Source of the DNA: Trema orientale
Lineage: Eukaryota; Streptophyta; Magnoliopsida; Rosales; Cannabaceae
Direction: 5' to 3'
Length of the DNA: 64,000 bases
Assembly: GCA_002914845.1 (NCBI GenBank)
Contig: JXTC01000152.1
Location: forward strand, 245,354 to 309,353
Every line of letters starts with the position of its first letter. Position 1 is the first letter of the stretch. Under the pieces are notes generated by a model that saw nothing but the letters and a program-made list of their open reading frames with translations, searched no databases and was not told the DNA's origin. The position numbers and the translations under genes are program-made. Of this stretch, positions 24,991 to 37,829 are shown piece after piece.

Positions 24991-27219
24991 TCTCACGACC
25001 GGAATTCCAAAGCCATGACTTTTAGCAATTTTAAGTTAAAACAGTAATAATGAGTGATTTTTCCAAAATTCTAGAAACTCGAGTACTTGAAATTTTAAAT
25101 TTTAGTCCTCAAAAGTAAGTAAAATTCAAACTAAGGAAACCCCTTATTAATATAGATTTTTCAAGAAAATACTTCACTTAAAGTTTAGAGGAATTCCAAT
25201 TAATTTATTTAGAAACTTTTTGATAAATTATAAATTTCGATAAAGAGAGTCTAGTGTCCAATATAGTTGACAATAAATCATTTATGATTTCAAGTACTCT
25301 TATTTTTAATATTATTGCTCTCATATATCCACTTAGTAAAAATAACTAATAAGGCTAAATATTTGAACGAGGAAGAGGAATTAAATAAGATATAAATACC
25401 CACGAGGAAATAGGAACATGACTGCAGGCACAAGCCAAATAGCTTGTCTAACCATTGAGACTAATATCTCAGATACGCAAATACCTGAAAGTGGGAGGTG
25501 AGGGGCATGAGTACGCGAATGCTCAGTAGAGATTCAATTACAGGTCTTTAACTAATATAAACACTTACTTTCAAGGTTTTGCATGGTCAGTAAATATTCA
25601 AATAGTTTTCAGAAATCCAATTGAAAATACTGTCCAAAAATTAATATCTTTCAAACCATTATAAAATATTATTTCAAATCAAATTCATTTTCCAAAAGCT
25701 CAAATATTACAAACCATTGTAAAACATAATCTTACAAAATTATTTTCCAAAGGTTCAAATATTTTAAGTTTTTGTAAAATATTACATTAAATCCAGTACA
25801 TATTTATTCAAGTTAAGCACATAACAAGTAATACAATCTTTGACATATCCGATCCACCAAAGACTGATGGCTGTAAGTGTGCAATGTAGTGTGAGTCACT
25901 CAAATGAGTGACTGCATATGTGTACTATGTCTGAGTCACCTAAGTTGGTGACTGTGAGTATGATATATGGTCCAAGTACCCTAGATAGGGTACTGTAAGT
26001 CCAAGCACCCTGAAAGGGTATCGTAAGTCCGAGCACCTAGTAGGAATACCGTAAGTTTGTCAGCTGCATAAGTGCAATGATTGTATGCAATGCTATATAG
26101 ATGACGGGAATGAAAATATGTACCATTTTCCACAAAATCATAAAATAGACCATGCAATATTTTTAGTCAACAAAGTTCAGTTCTCAAAACTAAATTCTCG
26201 TTTAGTATATATTTTATAAAAATTTTGGCAGCATAACAGCTACTTTCATCAAAACTAATAAAATCCAATTCCTACATAAAACAGTTCAAAATAAAATATT
26301 TAGCACGCCAACCAGTGTGACATACCTACTATGCAGTTTAAATATCGATTCATGTCAAAACAGATACAAATCACATTTTTATCAAATATTTCACAAAATT
26401 TCATATTTATTCAAAATATGTGAAAATCAAAATTAAACCAATTTAAAGATCAAGTAATCGAATCTCTACCTCAATCGGGTGACTAGACAGTGCCACGACA
26501 CTATTAAGAGTGTTTGACATCTTTTGGTAGTCATTTGGAGGGTCGGAGTTCGGTTTCAAACCCTCGATCGTCCGCTTTGAAATATCATTTCTCCAACGGA
26601 GGTTCGAATGGAGAAACAGACATCTCTACTGAATTTCTAGCCCAAATCAGGCTGAACCTGGGCTCACAGTACACAAAGTGAGGCAAATCTGAGTCATCAG
26701 ATTTTATTTTTCGTGCTAATCACCAAGAATAATCAATATATATATATATATAAAAATTAACGTTTTTACGGATTGAAAAATCACAACACAAAACTAAGTA
26801 GCTCAAAACTACCTAAAATAGTAAAATTCAATTTGTGCAATATTGAGTTAAGATTTATATACTACTAGAAAGCTTGCGAGGAGACGAATTCAACTCCACC
26901 AGGTTCGGCCCCTGTCGACGCTGAATCGTTGCCGGCAGTCAAAAGTTCCCGTGGTCATTTTCTGTCGTCACCAGCAGACCAATACTCCGGCAGCATCGTC
27001 GCTCTGGCTAGAGAGGTTTTCGGGGGTCCCGAGTCAGACCCAAGTAGTGGTGCGACTCAAATCGGCCGGAAGAAGCTCCATTCAGCGGTGGCTATGGTGT
27101 TGTACGTTGTCGGGGAGAGAGAGAAAACGAGAGCTGAGTAGAGAGAGAGAGATATATATACATATAATTTTTTTTTGAAAAGAGTACTAAAATACCTTTA
27201 TTAAAATTGGGCTTTTATA
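24991..27219 (-). repeat. 3' LTR of the gypsy-like element (long form, 2229 bp)
   Basis: Terminal TG..CA is eroded (TCTCACGACC at the left, GCTTTTATA at the right). A GC-rich patch at about 26880-27130 gives overlapping short readings that are not genes. The central part (25310-26436), with phrases such as GTCCGAGCACC and GTAAGTCCAAGCACC repeated with variation near 25900-26060, is absent from the other LTR. A TA microsatellite lies near 26737. Confidence 0.88.
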
Positions 27220-30131
27220 TCATTCTCTCCTTAAAAGAATTTCGTACCGAAATTCAAATAGGACAGGGATACAAGTAAAATTACAATGGATAACAGCCAA
27301 AAGGAGTGTGAACCACCAGTTATAGAGTATAGGAGTAACGGATCAAACACTAGTCAAACAAGGAGCGTAAAATATACATCCTCTGCTTGGTGTTAAAATC
27401 CCGCCAACATACTGATACCACGCAAGAAATGAGTCAAAGAGATACATTAAGAGATACCACAAGATGGTTCATCAATAGGTATTAAGATCTCGATATAGGT
27501 GACTGGAAATGACGATCCTAGGTTGGTAATTAGTCACAGAAGTAGTAACGACAATCAGGAATAGAAGTTGAGAATGCCATACTTCTATAATCTTGACACT
27601 AATTATTAGGCACCAAAATAGTATAGCAGATCAAATATCAGGTATACACAATACCGTCCCTAAATTATATCAGATCAATAACACACTAGAATAATTCTAT
27701 TTGTCTACACCTATACTTGATCCTAAATAATCACTGAGTCCAAAGACCCTAACAAGATTCTCATCAACACAAGATTGCACCCAACCACATTTCAAATAGG
27801 AAATAAATACACTTGTGTTACATCACACACAAGGTAGACGAGTTCAGAGGTCAGAAATGACATTAAGAGTCCAATGACATAAGTCATTTGCCATTCCTCA
27901 TATCAAGTGAGAAACAACCATGTACACAAATCACTTCTAGTCAAGAACAAGAGTAGAATTATTATAAAAAGAAATCTCCAACATAGAAGTACATAGCACA
28001 ACAAATATCAACAGCTAAACCACTGTAGTCCAAGCATATAAAATGCAAGTATCCACATAACAAATGTAGTCGAATGACTTCCTAAGTCTTTTACCCAATG
28101 TAATACCATATAGTAATTATTCATACCATATTTATATACAGAGACTTTATAAGTCTATTTATTCAATATAGGAAGTAGAGCAATAATCCCAAATTATCAA
28201 CTAGCTACAAGAACTTTCTAAGTCTTTAGTACAAGAGAAAGTCATATAGAAATGACTCAATATCCAATATACAAATAAACTGTTAATAATACTACAATGC
28301 CCCGAAAATAAGGTTTCAACAGAATAGGTTATCTCTGAAGCGATATCTGTCTCCTATCTAACCTTAGGGGTATATAGAAATACTATACTAATTCATAATA
28401 AGGTCTCATCTTGGCCATAGGTAAACCAAACCTGAACTTCAAGTATTCCTTTTGAAAATATAATAGTAAGAGTTTAACAACTCTCAGTATAGATTCATGA
28501 GTAAACTGATCCCTGTGCCATCAATTATACTACTATAATGATACTTGAATCCATCTCAAATTAAGTAATGAGTTATAAGTTGAACCCAGTACCAACAAAC
28601 TCAATGATGATTGTAATCTATAATAGATTATAACTAGAATCTCTAAAAATTCCTAAGAGTTAACACAAGCAAAGTACCTCAAGTAGTACTTATTCATTAA
28701 CACCAAGAGTAAATACATCAAGAGGATTGAATCTTGTCATCATTAGTCAATTATTTTAGTATTTAGTACAATAATTCCACTTACTAAGCTAAGCAAGTAG
28801 GACAAGAAGAAGTTTCTCGTTTGATATATAGTTTGCTAACTAAACTATCAAGCATTTAAGATATGTCAATTTTATTTCAAAATCTAGTTAAGTATAATAG
28901 AATTTTTTTTAAAATTCCAAAGATTTTCGAATTCCTCAAACATGTCTCTTCACGAGATTTAAAAGTATATTTTCTTTTTGTTAGCAAACTAGATTATTTA
29001 AATAATTTCCTATATTTTTTTTATTATTGAAAAACTCTAAGTAAAGCTTTCTTTGAGTTTTATAACTTTGAAGTCATCACACTCTAGTAATTTTATTAAA
29101 TACAGTTTTTGGAAAATACTTTAACAATAGAGAGAACCTATAAAGTATTTTAAAAAATAGTAGAGTGTGTCAAGTATAAGTTTATTTATTTATTTATTTT
29201 TAAACCTCACTCATCTTGTAAAGTATGTTTATATAGAAAATAACTTTTTTAAATAGCCAACCAAATTATAATATGCAAAACTCCATGAATTTAAAAAAAA
29301 TTAAATGAAATTTCAAATAAAAAGGCCATATGCCATTATATACCACCTAAGTCTTCCCAAGGCTTAGATATTCAAAACCAAAATATTTTTATTCCAAGTT
29401 CAAATAAAATATTATCTCAAGTATCTAACACTGGGAGTTCCCAACACTTATGATATCAAATCAAATTACCCACACAAGTGCTCAATTATCCAATTGAGAC
29501 CAACACGGTAAAGTCAACCCAACTTAACTAAACTAATGAACAAACATCTATTAACCGATAAGGATTTCACAATCCAATAAACACTAACATCATATACACC
29601 TCAATAGAACAAGTCATATACATAATGAAAAGCTTAAAAAATAAGTCAAACCAAGCAACAAGGAACATAAAGCCGTCCCAATAAAGTCCTACATTATGTA
29701 TACATGTCTTTTAAAAGTATTCCTTTAAACCATATTTAAACTACACCAATGGTTTTCCAAGAAATCGAACTTGTTACAAAAAGTTTTCACATAATTTCTT
29801 TCTTTTTTTTTTTTTTCCATAGACATTCATGTTTGATTCCAAGTCATTTTGTAAATTAATTTTCCAAAGCCTTCCTTGTATTCAAAATCAAGTGACAAAT
29901 TGAAATACGATAATGTTTAGCAAAAGTATTTATTAAATTCAAAACTAGAAAAAATGCGTTGGAACTCTACACTATAAAAAGTTTACTTGAGTTAAAAAAT
30001 CTCTATTTTTTTACCACCATCATTAAATGTGCAATAAAATCCTAGTTGTATGATAACTAGTTTTTAAGACAAGCAATTATTCAAATTTTATAATTATGAC
30101 AATTTCACAAATCTTAGATTCAAATGGTACA

Positions 30132-30163
<32 letters not shown>

Positions 30164-30967
30164 GGATACAACCCTTAAAAAATGTGAGTCATATACACCT
30201 AACCAATACTCAAGTATAAAATGCTTATAGTTCCGTGACAATAATTTATGCCATATTAACCAAATACAAAGATTTACTTCGTTTAAAACCTTAATTGTTA
30301 ATTAGCACTTTTAAAAGTTCTAAAGCCAAATAACCCTGTTTTAAGTCTAACCAAATTCTAAATAACACAAAAATTTTCAATCTCAATTTAAACAAAATTC
30401 GGGATATCAAACCAATTGCTCACTCAAAGCACAAATATACTACTTAATAAGTGTTGTTAATGCATGATGATGATATATAAACATACTACCAAATACTCAA
30501 ACTGAGTGATCACACAAAAATATCCCTCAAGCAAGTTAAATTACAATCTCATAAGTATAAATAATATTAAGTCATGACAATTGGGATACAAGACACTAGA
30601 TTGCTATCTTAGAACCTATGACGTATAGCTTGTTATCTAAATGGACATTAGAATACAAGAATGAATGTCTATTTGAATTGAGGAATTTCGACATGAGTAG
30701 AATTCACTAGTCTTGTGTCATTCCTGATACTTCTGGGACTAACATTTCTGCAGTGTAAGTGTAACCATCCCAAGGATATCAGAGTTCCACTCTAGGGAGT
30801 TGAACAAAAGATTTGTAATGAATTGAAACAAAGACAACATATTTGGCTAATTCCTAAGTTATGTATGAGGTATTTGTTAAATACTTTTTCAAAACCCCTT
30901 TTTGAACACTAAAATACCATAGGCAAGATCCCAGACGGATCTGAAGCCTGAAGTTCTGATACCATAC
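27220..30967 (-). other. Internal region of the gypsy-like element, no intact ORF
   Basis: About 3.75 kb, much shorter than a normal gag-pol interior. It is AT-rich with stops in all frames and a (TTA)n tract near 30130-30163. The primer binding site is at 30951-30964, separated from the LTR by three bases, and the polypurine tract at about 27220-27235. I could not identify any gag or pol motif; it may be a non-coding derivative or heavily mutated. Confidence 0.7.
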
Positions 30968-32170
30968 TGTCATGACTGGAATTCCAAAGCCGTGACTTTT
31001 AGTAGTTTTAAGTTGAAACAATAAAATATAGTGATTTTTCTAAAATTCCAAAAAATTGAGTACTTGAAATTTTAAATTTTAGCCCTCAAAAGTAAGTAAA
31101 ATTCAAATTAAGGAAACCCTTCATTAATATAGATTTTTCAAGAAAATATTTCACTTAAAGTTTAGAAGAATTCCAATTAATTTATTTAGAAACTTTTTGA
31201 TAAATCATAAATTTCGATAAAGAGAGTCTAGTGTCCAAAATAGTTTACAAAATATCATTTATGATTCCAAGTACTCTTATTTTTAAACCAATTTAAAGAT
31301 CAAGTAAGCGAATTCTTACCTTAATCGAGTGACTAGATAGCGCTACGGCACTATTGAGAGCGTTTGATGTCATTTGGTGGTCGTTTGGAGGGTCTGGGGT
31401 CTTTTTCGAACCCTCGATCATCCGCTTTGAAATGTCATTTTTCCAACAGAGCCTCGAATGGAGAAACAGATATCTTCATTGAATTCTTAGTACCCAAATT
31501 AGCTAAGTTAGACATATAACTTGACCGATTTGGGCTCAGGCTATACCCGAGCCTAAGACACGCAAACTGAGGCAAATCTGAGCTGTCAGATTTTATTTTT
31601 CGTACCGGTCACTAAACATAGTCAATATATATATATATATATTAAAATTCATGTTTTCATGAGCACATTACAAATATGAGGTTTATTTTACGATCTAATA
31701 GTCGGAATGAAAAATTTCAACACAAAACTATATAGCTCAAAACTAGCTAAAATAGCAAAATTTAATCTGGGTAATACTGAGTTAAGATTTATATACTACT
31801 AGAAAGCTTACAAGGAGACGAATTCAACGCCACCCGTTTTGGCCCCTGTCGACACTAGAATCGTCCCCGGCAGTCAAAAGTTCCTGTGGTCGTTTTCTGT
31901 CATTACCTACGAACCAGTGCTCTAGTGTCGTCGTCGCTCTGGCTAGGGAGGTTTTTGGGGGTGATGAATTGGACTCAGGTGGCAGCGTGACTTAAATCGG
32001 CCGACAGGATCTCCTTTCAGCTACGGCTATGGCGTCGTACGGTGTCGGGGAGAGAGAGAAAACGGGAGCTGAGGAGAGAGAGAGAGATAGAGATATATAT
32101 ATATACACATATAATCTTTTTTTTTTTGGAAAATGTACTAAAATATCCTTATTAAAATTGGGCTTTTACA
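30968..32170 (-). repeat. 5' LTR of the gypsy-like element (short form, 1203 bp)
   Basis: Has intact ends TGTCATGACTGG and GGCTTTTACA. It matches the other LTR on both sides of a junction at about 31281-31286, where about 1.13 kb present in the other copy (25310-26436) is missing. A four-base TTAA is shared at the breakpoints. It also carries small segments not in the long LTR (for example near 31495-31545 and 31655-31700). Confidence 0.88.
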
Positions 32171-32175
32171 GTAAG

Positions 32176-32984
32176 CACAGAAAATGAAAAACTATTTTAC
32201 TATTTTCCTTTTGTTGATAGGATCAGATTTAATACGTTATATGCGAATTAAATAAATATAGCAAGGAATATTACATTAATGCTTCCAATTAAGGGATCTT
32301 TCAACCTGAAGCATGATTCAATTGCTCTAGAGTGTGGTCTCTTTTTTTTTTTTTTTTTTCAAACTTGCTCTAGAGTGTGGTCTCTTTTTTCTGAACTTGC
32401 CTACGAGTGTTAACGAATCAAACTTCTTTGATTCTCATCATTGGATTTTTCAAATCCTGACCCTTATTTTATCTAAGAAACATTTCTCTAATTTTATGAG
32501 GTAGCTACCAACTAATGAATTATGTATATTCTAAGATCTCAAAGCATCTATTTATAAAAGAGCACCGAATAAATCCCAATCTTACCCAAACTGTATAAAT
32601 AGAGGGGTCCTATTCACACTAGAAAAGGGACAGCAGCAAGGTGAAGTCCCATTTCAAGTCTCAACCTTTTTTTATCTTTACTTTCTTCTTTTCTTTTTTT
32701 TTTTTTTTCTTTTTCTTTGCTATTCAACTTGTGTGTTTTGTAACAACTGAGGTAGCCATATATATAGTGTTGGGGGGAGATTTTTTCTAGAAAGTTTTTC
32801 TTCACAAAGCATCTTCTAAAAGACTTAAGTTTTCTTTCTTTACAAGGTACCTCACTCTTAGGCAATGAAGAAACTTTTGTGCAAAACATATCTTGTATCC
32901 ATCTTGATGAGCATGAAATATATATAGTCAAACTTTGATGAGAACCAGATTCCAATCTAGCTTCCCACTAATTTTGATCATGTT
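32176..32984. other. Spacer between the gypsy-like element and the ULP1 remnant
   Basis: A 43-bp tandem duplication (TTGCTCTAGAGTGTGGTCTC at 32322 and again at 32365) is joined by poly-T. A minus-strand reading at 32614-32955 contains a Lys-rich low-complexity run and is probably meaningless. The part just left of 32985 may include upstream sequence of the ULP1-like gene, but no frame could be followed. Confidence 0.4.
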
Positions 32985-33854
32985 GGATTCTTTTTGGACC
33001 TCCAAATATGTTGGAAGTGGCTTTCAGATGAGGTAGTAAGATCTATTTTGTAAATTTATATTGTTCATTTTGATGTCCTTTTTTCTGTTCACTTAATTTT
33101 TTTTGTATTCCATCTTGTTGCAGCATATTGATGCAGCTTTTCAGTTGATACAAGAACGACTTTGGTTATTTCTAAAGACATATCGAAAGAAGATTGCCAT
33201 TGCGGACACGATTTTCACCGCATGTATGAATAGTCAGTGGGAAGCTTTCAAAAAAAGAACCAAGAAGGAGAAATTTAAATAGGATGACCAGGTTATTGAC
33301 TACAACAAAGGAGATCCAACGAATTTTAAACGTGCTTGGTCAGAGATTGATAAAATTTACTATCCGATGAACATTGGTATAAACCATTGGATCCTTGTGG
33401 AGATAGATCTTCCTAGGTATATGCTTACTATATATGATTCTGACTAAGTATTGTATGACGATCAGCAGGTCGAGGAAGTCATGCATCTGATCATGAAGAT
33501 GCTTTCATATTTTTTGTTGGCTACTGACGGAGTTGCTGAGTGAGACGATATGGGGTTTACTACAACCACAAAGCTCGTGATTTTGAGATCAGAAAGTTAA
33601 ATCCTAAGGTCGTGCCACAAAGAAGTAAGAGGTAACTGAGTATGATGGAAGGATAATGGGAAGCATTTTTTTAATTGTTATTTGACACTAACTAGATTTA
33701 TTTGCCTTTGTAGAGAAGATTGTGGCATTTATGTCATAAAACACTTGAAATATTGCTTACTAATCTTCCACTCTCTAATGTTGTTAATGGGCTCATGCAA
33801 CATTCAAGGGACAAATTTTGTGTAGATCTATTTTACCAGAATATAGAGCCATAG
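32985..33854 (+). pseudogene. ULP1-like (SUMO protease fold) cysteine peptidase remnant, transposon-type
   Basis: Reading DLQICWKWLSDE ends at a GT donor (exon end 33032); a 91-bp intron ends in TTGTTGCAG at 33123; and the next exon starts HIDAAFQLIQERLW. WLSDEHIDAA is the typical start of plant transposon-borne ULP1 domains. The catalytic core follows: NHWILVEIDLP (His) and TIYDSD (Asp) near 33380-33445, then EDCGIYVIKHL (Cys) near 33716-33750 after another probable intron ending TTTGTAG. It ends RDKFCVDLFYQNIEP and a stop at 33852-33854. In-frame stops occur after EKFK, after YDSD and after GVAE, so it is dead. In plants such domains are often carried by Mutator-like elements, which fits the transposase remnant to the right. 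The start is not defined. Confidence 0.8.
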
Positions 33855-34047
33855 ATGTCGTTTTTACTGTTTATTATTTCGAGTTGAATAATTGAACACT
33901 AGGTTCATGTGAATAATATTTTTTTGCACATTTAATGATATAATGAATGTATTTGAATCATGTTTTAATTAAAAATCAGATTAAAATTTGAAGTCAAAAT
34001 AAACTATGTCAATTACATATGTAACCACAGTCAAAATTTGACCTAAT

Positions 34048-34593
34048 TCGATGATTTCTTGATAGTCTTTCGATTGGTTTTGGCGTCCTTTCGATAAATT
34101 TTGACGAGAATGACCAATTACAAATTATAAGTAAATAGTAGTCGAATACTCTACGCATTTCGATGGAAGTTTGACTCTTACTCGATTCCTTTTTTATTCT
34201 TGCTCAATTGTTTTTGATGAAATTTAACAACCAAATTCTTTTGATAGGCCATAATCGAATATTCGATAGAATTCGATTACATTTCGGTACTTTTCGACAT
34301 ATTTCGATGAGTTTATTTTGAACTTATTAATTTCGATGGTTCTTAAATATGGATTTTAGTTTTTTACTTGATGACTATCGAGAATTAGACTATATTCGAT
34401 AACTATTCGACAGTTTTCGATTCTATTCTAGTGGTATGTCGACAATGTTAAAATATTAGTCAAACTTCGATGAGAATTCGATCATTGTTTGATGGAATTC
34501 GATATTGTTCAATAAGGGCGTATCTTAGTATACCATAGTCGAAATTCGACTATGTTTCGATAATATTTCGATTGGATTCGATTCTATTTCGAT
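34048..34593. repeat. Left TCGA-motif array
   Basis: About 26 TCGA tetramers by hand count in some 550 bp of otherwise AT-rich DNA, where one or two would be expected by chance. Most read TTTCGATGG, TTTCGATTGG or TTCGATAA on the plus strand, so the array has a polarity. Spacing is irregular (about 8-40 bp), unlike a satellite. Confidence 0.85.
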
Positions 34594-34919
34594 GGTATTT
34601 CAACTGTGGTCAATTTTATGAAAATAATTTGATTTATATTTTAAAAAAACTTATAACATATAATCTAATAAACATATCACTTGGAATTTATAACATATTG
34701 AACAGTCTGTTCAAGTACAAGCTTATTTATGTTTATACAATAGATTCTATATGCATTTAAAGTATGCCATCCAATATACTCTTTTCAGAGAGATATGACC
34801 CAAAAAAAAAAAAAAAATAAATCTAGTAAATTCTATAAACTTATTCATAAATTCAATCATAAAATTAACATCTTTCATCATAAAATACTAAAGTTGCTAT
34901 ATTTCTTGTTGATGCCTAC

Positions 34920-37440
34920 ATTGATACTTACGTTGATGCTGCAGGCATCCTGTATCTACAAGTTGTCCGATTATAACCCTTTCTCTGGGTAACGACTATA
35001 ATGGCATTGTATTTTGGTCTTCTCCCCTTGTGACTTTTTATATTTTTCTTTTGGACAACCAGGCTTTGATTTATAAGAAGGTTGTTCTACTATACGTCTG
35101 CTGACATCATCTGGTACATCCCATTATTCTTAATTTCCCGTTAGATATATAGTCTCCGCATAGGAATGCAGCCATGCGTCTACTATATAGTACAGGGAAC
35201 ACAATATGTATGGGTTAATGCATCGACTAAGAGCAGGCGCCAATGCATGTTTACATGGAAGATTTGTCAAATCAATCTTCCTAGAAGTACAAGTTTTTAT
35301 CTGTAAGTTAACTTGACCATCTCTGTCACTGTCTATGACGTAAAACTCATAGTAGCTAAGAGACTGAACAATCAAAGTCTTCTCAACCTTACTCCACTCT
35401 TTTAATTTCTTTTCTATTTTTTTGGCTAACCGCTTATTAGAGTCCATTGCCAAATTTCTCCTTTCAAAGAATCAAGTTTGTAATGTATACGGTAAAAACT
35501 TAACCAAAGTTGCTATTGGATACTTCCATGCATCTTTATTAGTATTGTTAAAGCTCTCAACGTTACTACTTGCCATGATATTATAACGAAGGCCGAAGAA
35601 ATTTTTCCTATTCCATCTCTCAATGCCTATTTCTTCTAAATATTCACCAATATCTTGATCCTTGACCATGATCTTCTCAAAATGATAGAGAAAGTCACTT
35701 ACCCGATAGGATTTTGCCACCAAAAAGTATTCACTATGGTAATAATCAGTCTTAAACTTTACTTGGTTATTCATACCCACATGATGTATGCAAGCTCAAT
35801 GGTATACTTCAAGGAACATAATTGACAATGTATTCACAATACTTGGCATCGATCCAATACAAAAACCAAGTTTTTAACCTATCCAATTGCTTCCTTTAGT
35901 TTCACGATAAAATACATCTAAGCACTATTGTTCTCTAAGTCAACTACTCTAAATGCAACTAGAAACAATTGCTTGTTTGCATCTTGTGCAATATCGGCTA
36001 ATATTGTCCATTCATAGTTTGTTTTTCAAGAAAGATCCATCAACACACCACACATGACGACATGCCGCTCTAAAGCCCCAAATAGATGCACCCAGTAATA
36101 TGAAAAAAATAATGGAAATATCCTAATTCATCGGTCTCTAAATGAGTTACTATTCCTAGATTGGTCTTTTCCAACATATACAGGTAAGATGACAGCTTTT
36201 GATATGAATCGTCTACTATCCTCCTAAAATACACAAGTGTTTTGTTCTTTACACCTACATACTTTTTCATACATCGTGCTAGTCCCATAGTTTATAGAGA
36301 AATCTTTGATTATTGATCAAGGAGCATAATTAGGGTCATTTGGACTTGTATACTTTCTCTCAATGTAATGTCCAATAACCCATAGTGCCGCTGGTCCATT
36401 GTCTTTATGCCTCATTTTCAACGAACATGTGTATTCAGGCATATATCTCTGCACTTTAAATATGTCAGATTGCTCCAACTTTCTAGCTCACAACTGCCAT
36501 GTACAATCATTCTCTATACATTATAAACCAAAAATCCTTGTTTCATTTTTTCACCTTGAACTCAAAATTAAATTTCATTGCATGTAAGTATGACTTTAGC
36601 ATCAAGTTATCCTTATTCTCAAATAGTTGACATACCCCGATTTTAACTGAATTAGAAGATTCAGTTTACAAGTTGTTAAAGGATCCTTGTGGTGATTCTC
36701 CCTTCAAAAATAATGGAGAACTCTATCTTAACTACTTGAAGTCCCTGGCATTGTCCTTAAAGTCTTAGGTACTTTACTTGACTCTTTTTGTTTAGGTATA
36801 GTTATTTGCAATCTCTTCTTGCCGGTTGCAGTTTCTTTGTGATTATTTGCTTTTTTTGAATCATTCTTATTGGTGTTTAAGTTGACACTATCACTAAAGC
36901 ATTCGTTAAATTCTTCTGGATGTATGTTTTCTGCCCCAAAACACCAATCATAGTCGTTATCACTATCATTCCTTTTTGGTGCACATATTGCTGGAGGATG
37001 CGCTGCAGTTGCAGCTGGAGTTGGATCTCTCTCTTGCTTTTCTAGTTTCTCTCATCTTGTTTCAGGAACAAATAAAGCAATCTGACTACAATCCTTATCC
37101 GTAGGACTCGTCTTTGGTACAATTGGCACACAAAGGAGTACAGTGTAAAATACAGTAAGAAATTTATTCAAGCTTAAGTTCTAGCTCAAAATCACTAGTA
37201 ATATTCGTAGGATGAATAGGGATTCTATCTCCATTACGACATTTATAAACAACGTTAAGTTGAATATGAAAAAAAAACTTCTATCAATTCCAATTAGCTT
37301 ATACAACTTATCCACAAGGGTTTGATAAGTTATACCCTTACATACATGGCTTTACTTTCTTTAGTAATATAAGACCATAATGCTTTCTCCGATGAAAACG
37401 TCCATTCACCATGATATAAAACTATGATGTTGAAATGTGA
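34920..37440 (-). pseudogene. Mutator-like (MULE, MuDR-type) transposase remnant
   Basis: Minus-strand pieces in order. Near 37430-37360: LYHGEWTFSSEKALWSYI, the N-terminal MULE region. 37020-36720: an acidic linker with DYDWCFGAENIHPEEF. 36660-36310: a FENKDNLML-like segment, then QRYMPEYTCSLKMR and ALWVIGHYIERKY. 36288-36070: the transposase core region (SYQKLSSYLYMLEKTN). 35780-35472: EYLEEIGIERWNRKNFFGLRYNIM followed by ASSNVESFN. 35453-35130: a SWIM zinc finger (CTSRKIDLTNLPCKHALA). 35050-34930: a basic tail and a degraded zinc knuckle (CHYSRYPEKGYNRTTC, where Cys and His have become Tyr). Several frameshifts and stops are present. Length and domain order fit a full-length MuDR transposase that has died. 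Confidence 0.87.
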
Positions 37441-37512
37441 CTCTGCTAATAACAAAAATTAATTCATCAGGTAATATAAAAAAATTCAATTTTTTTGCAA
37501 CCTTTGAAAACG

Positions 37513-37815
37513 AGTCGAACTACCATAGAATGTCATCGAAATGAATCAGGAAACATCGAGAAGGCCTCGAAAAACCATCGACTTTATCTAACATAGTCAA
37601 CATTCTTATATAATCGAATAACCATCGAAATATAGTTGAAATTGAATCGAATTTTCGATCGAAACGCAATCTTATTCTCGAGTATTATCGAGTTTAAGTC
37701 AAATGTCCATCAAAAATTCGATATTTTTCGGGCCTACAATCCCTTTTTTCTAGAATTTTGCAGAAATTTCCGCAAATCAAGTTTTAACTGATAAATTATG
37801 CTCAAGATAGATCGA
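37513..37815. repeat. Right TCGA-motif array, inverted relative to the left one
   Basis: About 14 TCGA tetramers in 300 bp, mostly CATCGAAA or AATCGAAT on the plus strand, i.e. TTTCGATG on the minus strand. The polarity is therefore opposite to that of 34048-34593. Outside both arrays, the AT-rich flanks (33920-34000, and the reverse complement of 37810-37890) also show weak similarity. The arrays may be the subterminal regions of the Mutator-like element. Confidence 0.8.
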
Positions 37816-37829
37816 AACTTAGTTATAAA

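Larger units (their letters stand above)
24991..32170 (-). mobile_element. Gypsy-like LTR retrotransposon, complete ends, coding-dead
   Basis: Two related LTRs (24991-27219 and 30968-32170) bound the element, and a perfect 5-bp TSD GTAAG flanks it (24986-24990 and 32171-32175). Polarity is minus: next to the right-hand LTR the reverse strand reads TGGTATCAGAACTT (30951-30964), an initiator-Met tRNA primer binding site, and next to the left-hand LTR it reads TTTAAGGAGAGAATGA, a polypurine tract. The reverse-strand phrase TTTCGGTACGAAATTC just before that tract resembles the pol end of chromovirus-type gypsy elements, so I infer gypsy. The 3.75-kb interior has no reading of 60 codons or more and no gag-pol that I can follow. 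Confidence 0.88.

Noticed and set aside
26929..27178. Two overlapping short readings that might be a gene
   Set aside because: They lie wholly inside the 3' LTR, and the same region is present, with changes, in the other LTR near 31.85-32.1 kb.
32614..32955. 113-residue minus-strand reading
   Set aside because: It has a Lys/Glu low-complexity run from poly-T/CTT and no domain.
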